Shown here one piece after another: positions 52,349-61,059 of a stretch of DNA of 64,000 nucleotides. The notes under the pieces were generated by a model. That model had not been told where the DNA came from. It did no database searches and saw only the letters and a program-made list of their open reading frames with translations. The translations under genes and the position numbers were made by a program. Every line of letters starts with the position of its first letter. Within the stretch, counting starts at the first letter, position 1. Source of the DNA: JAAZKA01 sp034926225 (lineage in GTDB: Bacteria > Bacillota > Clostridia > Oscillospirales > QAMX01); contig JAYFRF010000016.1 of NCBI GenBank assembly GCA_034926225.1, positions 62,001 through 126,000 of the forward strand, read 5' to 3'.

Positions 52349-53620
52349 TTATCGGACGTACAGCTTCCGCCCCATGGCAGCAAATGCGGCGACGCGTTCG
52401 TCGAGCGACGGGTAAGAGGCGATCGACTGGGGCGCGAACAGCCCGTGCGGTACGCGTTCATGCGCGATGAGCGCCCACGCCGCATCGACAAGATTGGCAA
52501 ATTCGGCCGACTGCATCGCCGTGCAGACGAATTTCTGGCGCGAACTGTTGATATCCTCGCCGCTGATCTGCAAAAGCCCGTATCGGTCGCAGAGCTTGCG
52601 CAAGCGGGCAAGCTGTGCGGGCGTGTTTCGCGACGGCATGTACGTGATCGCGCGGTAGCCGAGATTCTTTAAAAGCGGCACCAGCTCATCGAGGTAGTCG
52701 TCCTCGAACTTTTGCGCGCGTTTGTCGCCGGTAACGGAATCGCCGACGTCGCCGAGGTAGGCGTACGCTGAGATCGCGCCGACCTCCTCGGAAAGCGCCA
52801 GCACGTCGCGCACGTCGGGGCATTCGTCCGTTGCGGGAATGTAGAAGCGCGGAACGAATTCCGCCTTGAGAAGGCCGAGGAGGTCATAATCGTAGTGGAT
52901 ATTCCCCGCGTCGGACAAAAAACCCGTCACCTTCTCGGAGAGGGAGAGCTTCAGCGTATCACGCAGGAAAGCGACGAGCGCCGCCCCGCGTCCAAACTTC
53001 GCGATGAGGTTTTCCCCGAGCGCGCAGAGGATGTGCCGCTCGGTGACGCTGCCGCCGTCGGCTGCCTGGGAACGCGGGAGTACGTCGCGGTCATAATCAA
53101 GCGTGACACCGTACGGCGCAAAAATCCCGGAGAGCGTCTCGGTCATCTTCCGGTTGCGCGCGCCGCGTGCCGCGCGGATGGGACGCAGGAACTCGTCTAC
53201 ACGGTCAAACCCGTTATGCGGGATAGCGTGCAGTGCCATATAGACGATGTCGTTCTGGTCGGGGTTGTTAATTCGCCGCCCCGCGACGGGCGTGTGCGAG
53301 AAGTCCGCGCGCAGCTCGCAGCCGCAGGTGACGGGAAAGTCTGCGATGCGTCCCGCGCCGATAAACTCGCGGCAGCCGGAGACGGAGTCGTGATCCATGA
53401 TCCCCGCCGTGGCGAGCCCCGCGTCCCGTGCAAAGTACACCGCCGCCGCCGGCGAGTACGGCGAAAAGGAATAAATCGTATGGATATGGTTGTTGATATT
53501 TTCAAATTCGCTTTTTGCTTGTGTTGGTTTGTGTTGTTTTATGCAGTCAGCAAGCGCCGCGAGCCGTTCGTCAGGTGTCGGCACAGAGAGGGCTTTTAAG
53601 ATACTTTGGACGTCGCTCAT
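52349..53620 (-). CDS. PHP-domain metal-dependent phosphoesterase
   Basis: The 423-residue protein has PHP-domain signatures: NHIHTIYSFS near residue 45, DHDSVSG, CGCELRAD and a late GEDINSSRQKF. These residues bind two or three metal ions in histidinol-phosphatase- and DNA polymerase-type PHP enzymes. It is longer than simple phosphatases, with a helical insert in the middle. ATG at 53620 follows GGAGG; a TTG two codons earlier is too near. It is first in the operon with deoR, rhaB and rhaD, so a sugar-phosphate substrate is plausible, but none is proven. Confidence 0.8.
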   Translation of the reverse strand: MSDVQSILKALSVPTPDERLAALADCIKQHKPTQAKSEFENINNHIHTIYSFSPYSPAAAVYFARDAGLATAGIMDHDSVSGCREFIGAGRIADFPVTCGCELRADFSHTPVAGRRINNPDQNDIVYMALHAIPHNGFDRVDEFLRPIRAARGARNRKMTETLSGIFAPYGVTLDYDRDVLPRSQAADGGSVTERHILCALGENLIAKFGRGAALVAFLRDTLKLSLSEKVTGFLSDAGNIHYDYDLLGLLKAEFVPRFYIPATDECPDVRDVLALSEEVGAISAYAYLGDVGDSVTGDKRAQKFEDDYLDELVPLLKNLGYRAITYMPSRNTPAQLARLRKLCDRYGLLQISGEDINSSRQKFVCTAMQSAEFANLVDAAWALIAHERVPHGLFAPQSIASYPSLDERVAAFAAMGRKLYVR

Positions 53621-53665
53621 GGCCAAATAACCTCCAAATTACAAAGGTAGACGATACCATCTAGC

Positions 53666-53694
53666 ATTATACACTAAGAATGTGCGTTTGTCCA
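53666..53694 (-). promoter_or_regulatory. Promoter of the PHP-deoR-rhaB-rhaD operon
   Basis: On the minus strand TGGACA (53689-53694) and TATAAT (53666-53671) are separated by 17 bp. It lies back-to-back with the plus-strand dehydrogenase promoter, with the two -35 hexamers 40 bp apart. Confidence 0.7.
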
Positions 53695-53734
53695 GTGGGT
53701 AAAACGAAAATTTTTCTGAAAATGTCCGAATGTG

Positions 53735-53763
53735 TTGACTTTGATGGGAAGCTGTGATATACT
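53735..53763 (+). promoter_or_regulatory. Promoter of the zinc dehydrogenase - E2 - E3 - E1 operon
   Basis: TTGACT (53735-53740) and TATACT (53758-53763) are separated by 17 bp. Confidence 0.75.
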
Positions 53764-53809
53764 CGGGATATGGAAGAACATGAGTTTTTCATTTTAAGGA
53801 GGCTTGCTT

Positions 53810-55063
53810 ATGAAAACCACCGCCGTTCGCCTGTACGGTAAGAATGATTTGCGTCTTGAGAGCTTCGAGCTTCCCGCCATCGGCGAGGACGAAATCCTTG
53901 CCCATATTATCACGGACAGTATTTGCATGTCGTCCTATAAAGCGACGATTCAAGGGGCTGACCATAAGCGCGTGCCGAGTGATATCGCGCAAAACCCGAT
54001 CATTATCGGGCATGAGTTCTGCGGGGAAATCGTGGAGGTCGGACGTAAGTGGGCGGATCAGTTTAAGCCCGGCCAGAAGTTTTCCATCCAGCCCGCGCTC
54101 AACCACCCCGATAACCCCTACGCGTCCCCCGGCTACTCTTTCCCGTATATCGGCGGAGACGCCACCTATATCATCATCCCGAACGTCGTCATGGAGCTCG
54201 GCTGCCTGCTGCCTTACGAGGGCGCGGCGTTCTACCACGGCTCCCTGTCCGAGCCGATGAGTTGCATCGTCGGCACCTTCCACGCGATGTATCACACCCA
54301 CGCCGGCGAATATGTCCATGATATGGGCATCAAAGAAGGCGGACGCATGGCGCTTCTCGCCTCCGTCGGCCCGATGGGACTCGGATCGATCGATTACGCG
54401 ATGCACTGCGACCGCCGTCCTTCCGTCATCGTCGTTACCGATATCGATCAGGGACGCCTGGATCGCGCTGCGGGTATCTACACCGTCGAGGAAGCCCGCC
54501 GCTGCGGCATTGCGCTGCATTATGTGAATACGAAGGAGCTCGCGGACCCGGTCGCGCACTGCAAGGAGCTTGCGGGCGGCGCGTTCGATGATGTGTTCTG
54601 CTTTGCCCCGGTGCGTCCTGTCGTCGAGATGGGCGATAAGCTTCTCGGTCACGATGGCTGCCTGAATTTCTTCGCGGGGCCGTCGAAGCAGGAGTTCTCC
54701 GCCGAGATCAACTTCTACAATGTCCATTATATGTCCACCCACCTCGTTGGCACCTCCGGCGGCAACACCGCGGATATGCTCGAGAGCCTGAAGATGATGG
54801 CCGGCGGCGAAATTAACCCGTCGAGCATGATCACCCACATCGGCGGCCTAAACTGCGTGCCCGAGACGACGAAGAACCTGCCGAGCATCCCCGGCGGCAA
54901 GAAGCTTATCTATACGAACATCGAGCTTCCCCTGACGGCGATCGACGACTTTGCAAAGCTCGGTGAAAACGACCCGTTCTTTGCGCGTCTTGCCGAAATC
55001 TGCGCGAAAAACCACGGTTTATGGTGCGCGGAAGCCGAAGCGTACCTGCTTGCGAATAAATAA
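53810..55063 (+). CDS. Zinc-binding alcohol/polyol dehydrogenase (sorbose-1-phosphate reductase-like)
   Basis: The 417-residue MDR-superfamily dehydrogenase shows the GroES-like half with CMSSYKATIQGADHKRVP and GHEFCGEIVEVG, an unusual long substrate region, and a Rossmann half with LASVGPMGLGSIDYA and VVTDIDQGRLDRA. Its length and features resemble L-sorbose-1-phosphate reductase-type members. The ATG at 53810 follows AAGGAGG. It opens the operon that continues into the 2-oxo-acid dehydrogenase complex and is divergent from the rhamnose genes. It may handle a diol or keto-sugar from deoxysugar breakdown (inference). Confidence 0.8.
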   Translation: MKTTAVRLYGKNDLRLESFELPAIGEDEILAHIITDSICMSSYKATIQGADHKRVPSDIAQNPIIIGHEFCGEIVEVGRKWADQFKPGQKFSIQPALNHPDNPYASPGYSFPYIGGDATYIIIPNVVMELGCLLPYEGAAFYHGSLSEPMSCIVGTFHAMYHTHAGEYVHDMGIKEGGRMALLASVGPMGLGSIDYAMHCDRRPSVIVVTDIDQGRLDRAAGIYTVEEARRCGIALHYVNTKELADPVAHCKELAGGAFDDVFCFAPVRPVVEMGDKLLGHDGCLNFFAGPSKQEFSAEINFYNVHYMSTHLVGTSGGNTADMLESLKMMAGGEINPSSMITHIGGLNCVPETTKNLPSIPGGKKLIYTNIELPLTAIDDFAKLGENDPFFARLAEICAKNHGLWCAEAEAYLLANK

Positions 55064-55092
55064 CAATATTCGATATACGGAGGAATCCACAC

Positions 55093-56460
55093 ATGGCAAC
55101 ACCTGTCATTATGCCGCGTCAGGGTCAGTCCGTCGAGAGCTGCATCCTCGCGAAGTGGGCGAAAGTGCCCGGGGACGCCGTCGCCGAAGGCGATCTGCTG
55201 TTCTCTTACGAGACCGATAAAGCTGGATTCGAGGAATATGCCAAAGTTTCCGGCACCCTGCTCGCCGTTTTCGCCGCCGAGGGCGACGATGTACCCTGTC
55301 TGCAGAACGTCTGCGTGATCGGCAACCCCGGCGAGGATATATCCGCCTTCGCGCCCGGCGGAGCCGCCCCCGCCGTGGAAGCTGCCCCGTCTGCCGCCGC
55401 AGCAGCCACTGCTGAAGCTGAGCCCGCCGCCGCACCCGTTGCCGCGCCGGTTGAGCCCGCTGCGCAGGTATTTGCGTCTCCCCGCGCGAAGAACGCCGCC
55501 GAAAAGGCGGGGATCGATCTTCGCTATGCTGCCCCCACGGGGCCAAGCGGCCGCGTGATCGAGCGCGACGTGGAAGCCGCCCGCGCCGCCGGGATTGGCC
55601 TGATCACGCCCGCCGCCCGTGCCGCCGGTCTTGACGGCGCCGCCGGAACCGGCCTCGGCGGCCGCATGACCACCGAAGGCGCACCCGCCGCTGCCGAAGC
55701 TGTCGCCGCACCTGCGGCGGCTGCCGCACCTGCCGCTGCACCCGTCGCCGCGCCCGCGTTCGAGGACGTCAAAGTCCCGAATATCCGCAAGGTCATCGCG
55801 AAGGCCATGCACAACTCGCTGTCCGAAATGGCGCAGCTTACCTATAACATCTCCTTCGATGCGACTTCTATTATGGCCTACCGGGCGAAGATCAAAGCGA
55901 ACATGGAGCGTCTGAGTCTTGAAAACATCACGCTCAACGATATCATCCTGTTCGTTGTTTCCCGTACCTTGATGATGACAGAGTATCGCGACTTCAACGC
56001 AAACTTCCTCGGCGGAGATACCATGCGCTACTTTGCGCACGTCAACCTCGGCGTCGCGGTCGATACGCCGCGTGGACTGATGGTGCCGACGATCTTCAAC
56101 GCCGACGAAAAGTCCTTAAACGAAATCGCGGCGGAAGTGCGGACTCTTGCCAAACAGTGTAAAGGCGGCTCCATCAACCCCGATTACCTCAAGGGCGGCA
56201 GCTTTACCGTTACAAACCTCGGCAACATGGGGATCGAGAGCTTTACCCCTGTCATCAACCCGCCGCAGACCGCGATCCTCGGCGTCGATACCGTCGCACC
56301 GAAGGTACGTCCGACTAAAGACGGCGGTTTCGAGTTCTATCAGTCCATGGGGCTCTCCCTTACCTGCGACCACCGCGTGATCGACGGCACTCCGTCCGCG
56401 AAGTTCTTAAAGGATCTCTGCACGAACCTCGAAAGTTTCGACGTTCTGCTCGCGAAATAA
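55093..56460 (+). CDS. 2-oxo acid dehydrogenase E2 (dihydrolipoamide acyltransferase)
   Basis: Core of a PDH-like complex (455 residues). It has one lipoyl domain (1-78) with the lipoylated lysine K43 in ETDKAGFE. An Ala/Pro linker follows, then a subunit-binding domain (about 125-160, ASPRAKNAAEKAGID), a second Ala/Pro-rich linker (about 195-220), and the catalytic domain ending with DHRVIDG (H427, D431). The start follows CGGAGG. The single lipoyl domain and gene order dehydrogenase-E2-E3-E1 are unlike the usual E1-E2-E3 order. The acyl group transferred is not certain: acetyl, or that of an acetoin-type or branched 2-oxo acid. Confidence 0.92.
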   Translation: MATPVIMPRQGQSVESCILAKWAKVPGDAVAEGDLLFSYETDKAGFEEYAKVSGTLLAVFAAEGDDVPCLQNVCVIGNPGEDISAFAPGGAAPAVEAAPSAAAAATAEAEPAAAPVAAPVEPAAQVFASPRAKNAAEKAGIDLRYAAPTGPSGRVIERDVEAARAAGIGLITPAARAAGLDGAAGTGLGGRMTTEGAPAAAEAVAAPAAAAAPAAAPVAAPAFEDVKVPNIRKVIAKAMHNSLSEMAQLTYNISFDATSIMAYRAKIKANMERLSLENITLNDIILFVVSRTLMMTEYRDFNANFLGGDTMRYFAHVNLGVAVDTPRGLMVPTIFNADEKSLNEIAAEVRTLAKQCKGGSINPDYLKGGSFTVTNLGNMGIESFTPVINPPQTAILGVDTVAPKVRPTKDGGFEFYQSMGLSLTCDHRVIDGTPSAKFLKDLCTNLESFDVLLAK

Positions 56461-56477
56461 GCGTTTTTACACAGCTT

Positions 56478-56504
56478 CAGGGCGTACGGATCTCGTACGC
56501 CCTG
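56478..56504 (+). other. Intra-operon hairpin between E2 and lpd genes
   Basis: CAGGGCGTACG (56478-56488) pairs with CGTACGCCCTG (56494-56504) over a 5-nt loop. It has no T-run, so it is more likely an RNA-stability or processing element than a terminator. Confidence 0.5.
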
Positions 56505-56533
56505 CCACAGTCTTATAAAATAGGTGAGTAACT

Positions 56534-57898
56534 ATGATTTATGATCTGATCATCATCGGCGGCGGCCCCGCCGGTTATCTCGCGGCAGAACGCGCCGGTC
56601 ACGCAGGCTTAAACGTCGCTGTGATCGAGAAGCGTGCCTTAGGCGGTGTCTGCCTGAATGAGGGCTGCATTCCGTCCAAGGCCCTCCTCAATTCCGCGAA
56701 GCTCTATGAGCATGCCATTCACTCTGAAAAGTACGGCGTCACCGTCACCGGCGCGGCGCTCGACCACGCGAAGGTCGTTGCGCGCAAGGCTAAAGTCGTC
56801 CGTCAGCTCGTCGGCGGCGTCGGCATGAAGATGAAGGCCAATCACGTTACCGTGATCGACGGGGAAGCGAAAATCGAAAGTAAGACCGCTGAGGGCTTTG
56901 CTGTCAAGGTTGGCGATACCGTTTATACCGCCGCGCGGCTCTTGATCGCGTCCGGCTCCGTCCCGGTCGTCCCGCCCATCCCGGGCGCGAAGGAAGGCCT
57001 CGCCGCCGGTTACGTGATGACCAACCGCGAGATCCTCGACATGACCGCTGTCCCTGAAAATCTCTGCATCGTCGGCGGCGGCGTCATCGGCCTCGAAATG
57101 GCTTCCTATTTCAACACCGCCGGCGCTCACGTCACCGTCGTTGAAATGCTCGACCATATCGCGGGACCCACGGACGCGGAAATCTCCGCGCTGCTTTTAA
57201 AAGAGTACCAGAAGAAGGGCATCGATTTCCGTCTCGGCGCGAAGGTCGTCGGCATGGAAAAGGGCTCTGTCTCCTATGAAAAGGACGGCAAGACCGAGAA
57301 GGTGCCGGCGGACGTCATTTTGATGAGCATCGGACGCCGCGCGAACACCGCAGGCTTAAACCTCGAAGCGCTGGGTGTCGAGATGAACCGTGGCGCGGTC
57401 GTCACCGACGAGCACGGCCAGACAAATGTCGCCGGTGTCTGGGCAGCAGGCGACGTCAACGGCAAGTCCATGCTTGCCCATACCGCCTACCGTGAGGCCG
57501 AGGTCTGCGTGAATAACATCCTAGGTAAGCGCGACGTCATGCGCTATAACGCCATCCCGTCCGTGATCTATACGAACCCCGAGGTTGCCGGCGTCGGCAT
57601 GACCGAGGAATCCGCCAAAGCCGCGGGCGTTGATTATATCTGCAAGAAGCTCTCGATGCGCTACTCCGGCCGATTTATCGCGGAAAACGAGGGCGGCGAC
57701 GGCTTATGCAAGATCCTTGTCGATAAAAAGTACAACAAGGTTATCGGCGTGCACATGATCGGCAACAGCTCCTCTGAGATCATCTGGGGCGCCGCCGCGT
57801 TAATCGAGACCGAGTTGCGCGTCGAAGACATCAAAGAGCTCGTCTTCCCGCATCCGACCGTTTCCGAGATCATCCGCGAGACCATCTTCGAGTTCTAA
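56534..57898 (+). CDS. lpdA: Dihydrolipoamide dehydrogenase (E3)
   Basis: Reoxidises dihydrolipoyl groups of E2 with NAD+, using FAD. The 454-residue protein opens with IIGGGPAGYLAAERAG, then GGVCLNEGCIPSKALL with the redox cysteines C40 and C45, VGGGVIGLEMASYFNTAG (NAD fold), AAGDVNGKSMLAHTA, and the C-terminal HPTVSE catalytic histidine. The start follows TAGGTGAG. The gene is between E2 and the fused E1, and has no lipoyl domain of its own. Confidence 0.95.
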   Translation: MIYDLIIIGGGPAGYLAAERAGHAGLNVAVIEKRALGGVCLNEGCIPSKALLNSAKLYEHAIHSEKYGVTVTGAALDHAKVVARKAKVVRQLVGGVGMKMKANHVTVIDGEAKIESKTAEGFAVKVGDTVYTAARLLIASGSVPVVPPIPGAKEGLAAGYVMTNREILDMTAVPENLCIVGGGVIGLEMASYFNTAGAHVTVVEMLDHIAGPTDAEISALLLKEYQKKGIDFRLGAKVVGMEKGSVSYEKDGKTEKVPADVILMSIGRRANTAGLNLEALGVEMNRGAVVTDEHGQTNVAGVWAAGDVNGKSMLAHTAYREAEVCVNNILGKRDVMRYNAIPSVIYTNPEVAGVGMTEESAKAAGVDYICKKLSMRYSGRFIAENEGGDGLCKILVDKKYNKVIGVHMIGNSSSEIIWGAAALIETELRVEDIKELVFPHPTVSEIIRETIFEF

Positions 57899-57914
57899 AC
57901 GAAAGAAGTTTCGC

Positions 57915-57978
57915 CGGCCTTTTTAAAAGGCCGCGGGTTCTTAGGGCAGAGCCCTAAGTCGCTTGCCGCAGCAAGCGA
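57915..57978. repeat. Mini hairpin cassette inside the dehydrogenase operon
   Basis: Three consecutive perfect hairpins fill most of the lpdA-E1 gap: CGGCCTTTT/AAAAGGCCG (57915-57933), CTTAGGGC/GCCCTAAG (57940-57958) and TCGCTTGC/GCAAGCGA (57959-57978). The CTTA...TAAG module recalls the larger cassettes. The operon has to be read through it. Confidence 0.65.
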
Positions 57979-58013
57979 AATTCCCTAAATTCACACAAGG
58001 AGTTGTCAAACAC

Positions 58014-60488
58014 ATGCCGAAATCCCAATTCGTAGACCCGAATTTCCTGCGCGCGCCGGGTTTTATCCATTTTGAAGACATCCCCGTCAACCAGTATAAG
58101 AAGACCGTCGCCGAGGAAAAGGCCAACTACACTGACGATCAGCTTCTCAAAGTCTGGTCGGATATGGTTTTCTGCCGTGAGTACGAGACCATGATCAACC
58201 TCATCAAGACGACGAGTGAATACCGCGGCGTCGCGTACAGCCACCCCGGCCCCGCGCATCTCTCCATGGGTCAGGAAGCCGCCGCCGTCGGCCAGGCGCT
58301 TGCCCTCGATATCGACGACTACTCCTTTGGTTCCCACCGCTCCCACGGCGAGGTTCTAGCGCGTGGTCTGTCCGCCATCCACAAGCTGCCGGAAGACAAG
58401 CTGCTGGAGATCATGAAGTCCTACAACAACGGCGTTATCTACAACATCGTCGAGCGTGAATTTAAGGGTGTCACCGACGTTAAGCTGTTCGCCACGTATT
58501 TCTTCCTCTATGGTGCGATGGCCGAGATGTTCGCCCGTGAGACCGGCTTCCAGAAGGGTCTCGGCGGTTCGATGCACGCGTTCTTCACACCCTTCGGTAT
58601 TTATCCGAACAACGCCATCGTCGGTGGCTCGGCCGACATCGCGGTCGGCGCGGCGCTCTATAAGCGCGTCAACCGTAAAAACGGCATCGTTGTCGCAAAC
58701 ATCGGCGACGGTTCTCTCGGCTGCGGTCCCGTCTGGGAAGCACTCTGCTTTGCCACGATGGATCAATATAAGGAGCTCTGGGGCGACGACATGAAGGGCA
58801 GCCTGCCGTTCCTGTTCAATGTCTTTAACAACCAGTACGGCATGGGCGGCCAGACCCGCGGCGAAACCATGGGCTACGACTTCCCTGCGCGCATCGGCGC
58901 CGGCGTTACGCCGAACCAGATGCACGCGCTCCGCGTCGACGGCTTTAACCCGCTGGCCGTTGCCGAAGCGACGAAACTCCAGAAGGATACCCTCCTCAAG
59001 CGCGAAGGGCCCTGCATGCTGGACGTCGTGACCTACCGTTACGCCGGACACTCCCCGTCCGACTCCTCGTCCTACCGCGATAAAACCGAGATTGAAGCAT
59101 GGGAAGCTCAGGATCCGCTGCTCACTTACCGTGCCGCTCTCGTCGAGGCGGGCATTACCTCCGATTCCATGTTTGAGCCGAAGATCGAGAGCATCCGCGA
59201 GGAGCTGACGCGTATCCTGAAGCTCGCGATCGATCCGGGTGTTTCCCCGCGAATGAACCTCGTCGCAAATCCCAATCAGATCGGCAACTTGATGTTCTCG
59301 AACGGCAATGTCGTGAAGATGGAAGACCGTGAGCCGGACGTTCTGGCTCCGAAGTCTGAATCCCCGCGTGTCCAGCAGCTCGCGAAGAAGGAACGTTACG
59401 GCTTCGACGAAAACGGCAAGCCCGTCTCCAAAAATAAGGCCTACAACTTCCGTGACGGCGTATTCGAAGCGATCATCGACAAATTCTATGAAGACCCGAC
59501 GCTCATCACCTACGGTGAAGACGTACGTGACTGGGGCGGCGCGTTCGCGGTGTATCGCGGACTGACCGAGGTGTTGCCGTATCACAGATTGTTCAATTCC
59601 CCGATTTCCGAAGGCGCGATTGTCGGCGCGGCAACCGGTTACGGTATGTGCGGCGGACGTGTCATCGCTGAGATCATGTACTGCGACTTCATCGGCCGCG
59701 CGGGCGACGAGCTCTTTAACCAGCTTGCCAAGTGGCAGGCGATGAGCGCCGGTTCCCTGAAGATGCCGGTCATCGTCCGCGTATCCGTCGGCTCCAAGTA
59801 CGGCGCGCAGCATTCTCAGGACTGGACATCCCTGTGCGCGCATATCCCGGGCCTGAAGGTCTGCTTCCCGGCGACCCCCTACGATGCAAAGGGTATGATG
59901 GCAGCCGCGCTGGACGGCACCGACCCGGTCATCTTCTTCGAGAGCCAGCGCATCTACGACATCTCCGAGCAGTTCCATAAGGGCGGCGTCCCGGCGGAAA
60001 AATACACCATCGCCCTCGGCGAGCCGGACATTAAGCGCGAAGGTAAGGATGTCACGATCCTCTCCATCGGCTCGACGCTGTACCGCACCGTCAAGGCTGC
60101 CGACCTGCTCAAGGAGAAGTACGGACTGGAAGCCGAGCTGATCGACGCCCGCTCGATCAACCCGTTCAACTACGGGCCGGTCATCGAGAGCGTCAAGAAG
60201 ACGGGCCGCATCCTCCTCACCTCCGACGCGTGTGAGAGAGGCTCCTACTTGAACGATATGGCGCGTGTGATCTCCGAGCTGGCGTTCGATTATCTGGACG
60301 CTCCGCCCGTCGTCGTCGGCGCGCGTAACTGGATCACCCCGGCGCATGAGATCGAAGATTTCTTCTTCCCGCAGCCCGAGTGGATGCTCGACGCTATCAA
60401 CGAGAAGATTCTGCCGCTTCCGGGGCATGTAGCTGCCGCGAACTTTACCGCGGCGGAGCAGCTCCGCCGCGAGAAAATGGGTGTATAG
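58014..60488 (+). CDS. Fused 2-oxo acid dehydrogenase E1 alpha-beta subunit
   Basis: Thiamine-diphosphate decarboxylase component (824 residues) with alpha and beta parts in one chain. The alpha part (about 1-410) has SHPGPAHLSMGQEA, and the ThDP motif GDGSLGCGP ending at NVFNNQYG, then YAGHSPSDSSSYRD. The beta part (about 480-800) has TLITYGEDV, ISEGAIVGAATGYGM, IAEIMYCDF and GSKYGAQHSQDWT. Separate subunits are usual in Firmicutes; fusions are known in Bacteroidetes, Chlamydiae and some anaerobes. ATG at 58014 follows AAGGAG. It is last in the operon and ends at a strong terminator. Confidence 0.92.
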   Translation: MPKSQFVDPNFLRAPGFIHFEDIPVNQYKKTVAEEKANYTDDQLLKVWSDMVFCREYETMINLIKTTSEYRGVAYSHPGPAHLSMGQEAAAVGQALALDIDDYSFGSHRSHGEVLARGLSAIHKLPEDKLLEIMKSYNNGVIYNIVEREFKGVTDVKLFATYFFLYGAMAEMFARETGFQKGLGGSMHAFFTPFGIYPNNAIVGGSADIAVGAALYKRVNRKNGIVVANIGDGSLGCGPVWEALCFATMDQYKELWGDDMKGSLPFLFNVFNNQYGMGGQTRGETMGYDFPARIGAGVTPNQMHALRVDGFNPLAVAEATKLQKDTLLKREGPCMLDVVTYRYAGHSPSDSSSYRDKTEIEAWEAQDPLLTYRAALVEAGITSDSMFEPKIESIREELTRILKLAIDPGVSPRMNLVANPNQIGNLMFSNGNVVKMEDREPDVLAPKSESPRVQQLAKKERYGFDENGKPVSKNKAYNFRDGVFEAIIDKFYEDPTLITYGEDVRDWGGAFAVYRGLTEVLPYHRLFNSPISEGAIVGAATGYGMCGGRVIAEIMYCDFIGRAGDELFNQLAKWQAMSAGSLKMPVIVRVSVGSKYGAQHSQDWTSLCAHIPGLKVCFPATPYDAKGMMAAALDGTDPVIFFESQRIYDISEQFHKGGVPAEKYTIALGEPDIKREGKDVTILSIGSTLYRTVKAADLLKEKYGLEAELIDARSINPFNYGPVIESVKKTGRILLTSDACERGSYLNDMARVISELAFDYLDAPPVVVGARNWITPAHEIEDFFFPQPEWMLDAINEKILPLPGHVAAANFTAAEQLRREKMGV

Positions 60489-60495
60489 CTCCCCC

Positions 60496-60537
60496 TTCCC
60501 CCTGCTTTCGACAGAAAGCAGGGGGAAAGCTTTTTTT
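60496..60537 (+). terminator. Terminator of the dehydrogenase operon
   Basis: A 14-bp stem (60496-60509 with 60514-60527) has a GACA loop, followed after three bases by a seven-T run. Confidence 0.88.
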
Positions 60538-60573
60538 CGCAGCCGTACACCTTTCTCTTCCGTTCTAACTTCG

Positions 60574-61049
60574 CTGATTATCTGTGGGTAAGTCCCGAGG
60601 GGCGCTGTGCGCCCCCTCGGACTCCCTAGCACTTCTTTCTTTTCTTGTGAAAAGAAAGAAGGAAAGAAACACACTTAAGAGGACTAAAGTCCTCTTAAGA
60701 ATCTCTCCGGGCTTGCGTCGCCTGCGGGCGACGCTTATACGGGGGTTAGTCTTTTTGCAATGAAAAGTGCCGTCGCCGCCTGTACAGAACGGAAAATGCC
60801 GCCCGTAAACATGGGCGGCACCTTCGGGCTCGTACAGGCGGCGACGGTATTACTCAATCTGCGTATCGGTACACCCTCGTATAAAAAACGCCTGCAGGCG
60901 TTTTTCCCCGCATCCGGAAGAGTTCTTAGAGGAACTCCGTTCCTCTAAGTGTGTTTCTTTCCTTCTTTCTTTTCACAAGAAAAGAAAGAAGGGCGAGGGA
61001 GCCCGAGGGGGCGCACAGCGCCCCTCGGGAGTATGAACCAGATAATCAG
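60574..61049. repeat. Hairpin-ladder cassette, copy 3 (between E1 and rhaA)
   Basis: The 571-bp gap between convergent genes holds another cassette. The terminal inverted repeat CTGATTATCTG/CAGATAATCAG (60574-60584 with 61039-61049) is followed by matching left and right modules over about 170 bp per arm. They are a GC hairpin (about 60595-60620 and 61003-61029), CTTCTTTCTTTTC/GAAAAGAAAGAAG (60632-60661 and 60961-60992) and CTTAAGAGGACT/AGTCCTCTTAAG (60674-60699), mirrored by CTTAGAGGAAC/GTTCCTCTAAG (60925-60949). The centre has GCGTCGCC/GGCGACGC (60715-60734), a 16-bp long-range stem (60770-60785 with 60832-60847) around TGCCGCCC/GGGCGGCA (60797-60820), and AAACGCCTGCAGGCGTTT (60886-60903). 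No credible gene is inside. Confidence 0.8.
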
Positions 61050-61059
61050 GCTCCGGGGA

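Noticed and set aside
58356..60674. A 772-residue minus-strand reading frame opposite the fused E1 gene
   Set aside because: It mirrors a well-conserved gene, has no ribosome site or recognisable domain, and arises from high-GC codon bias.
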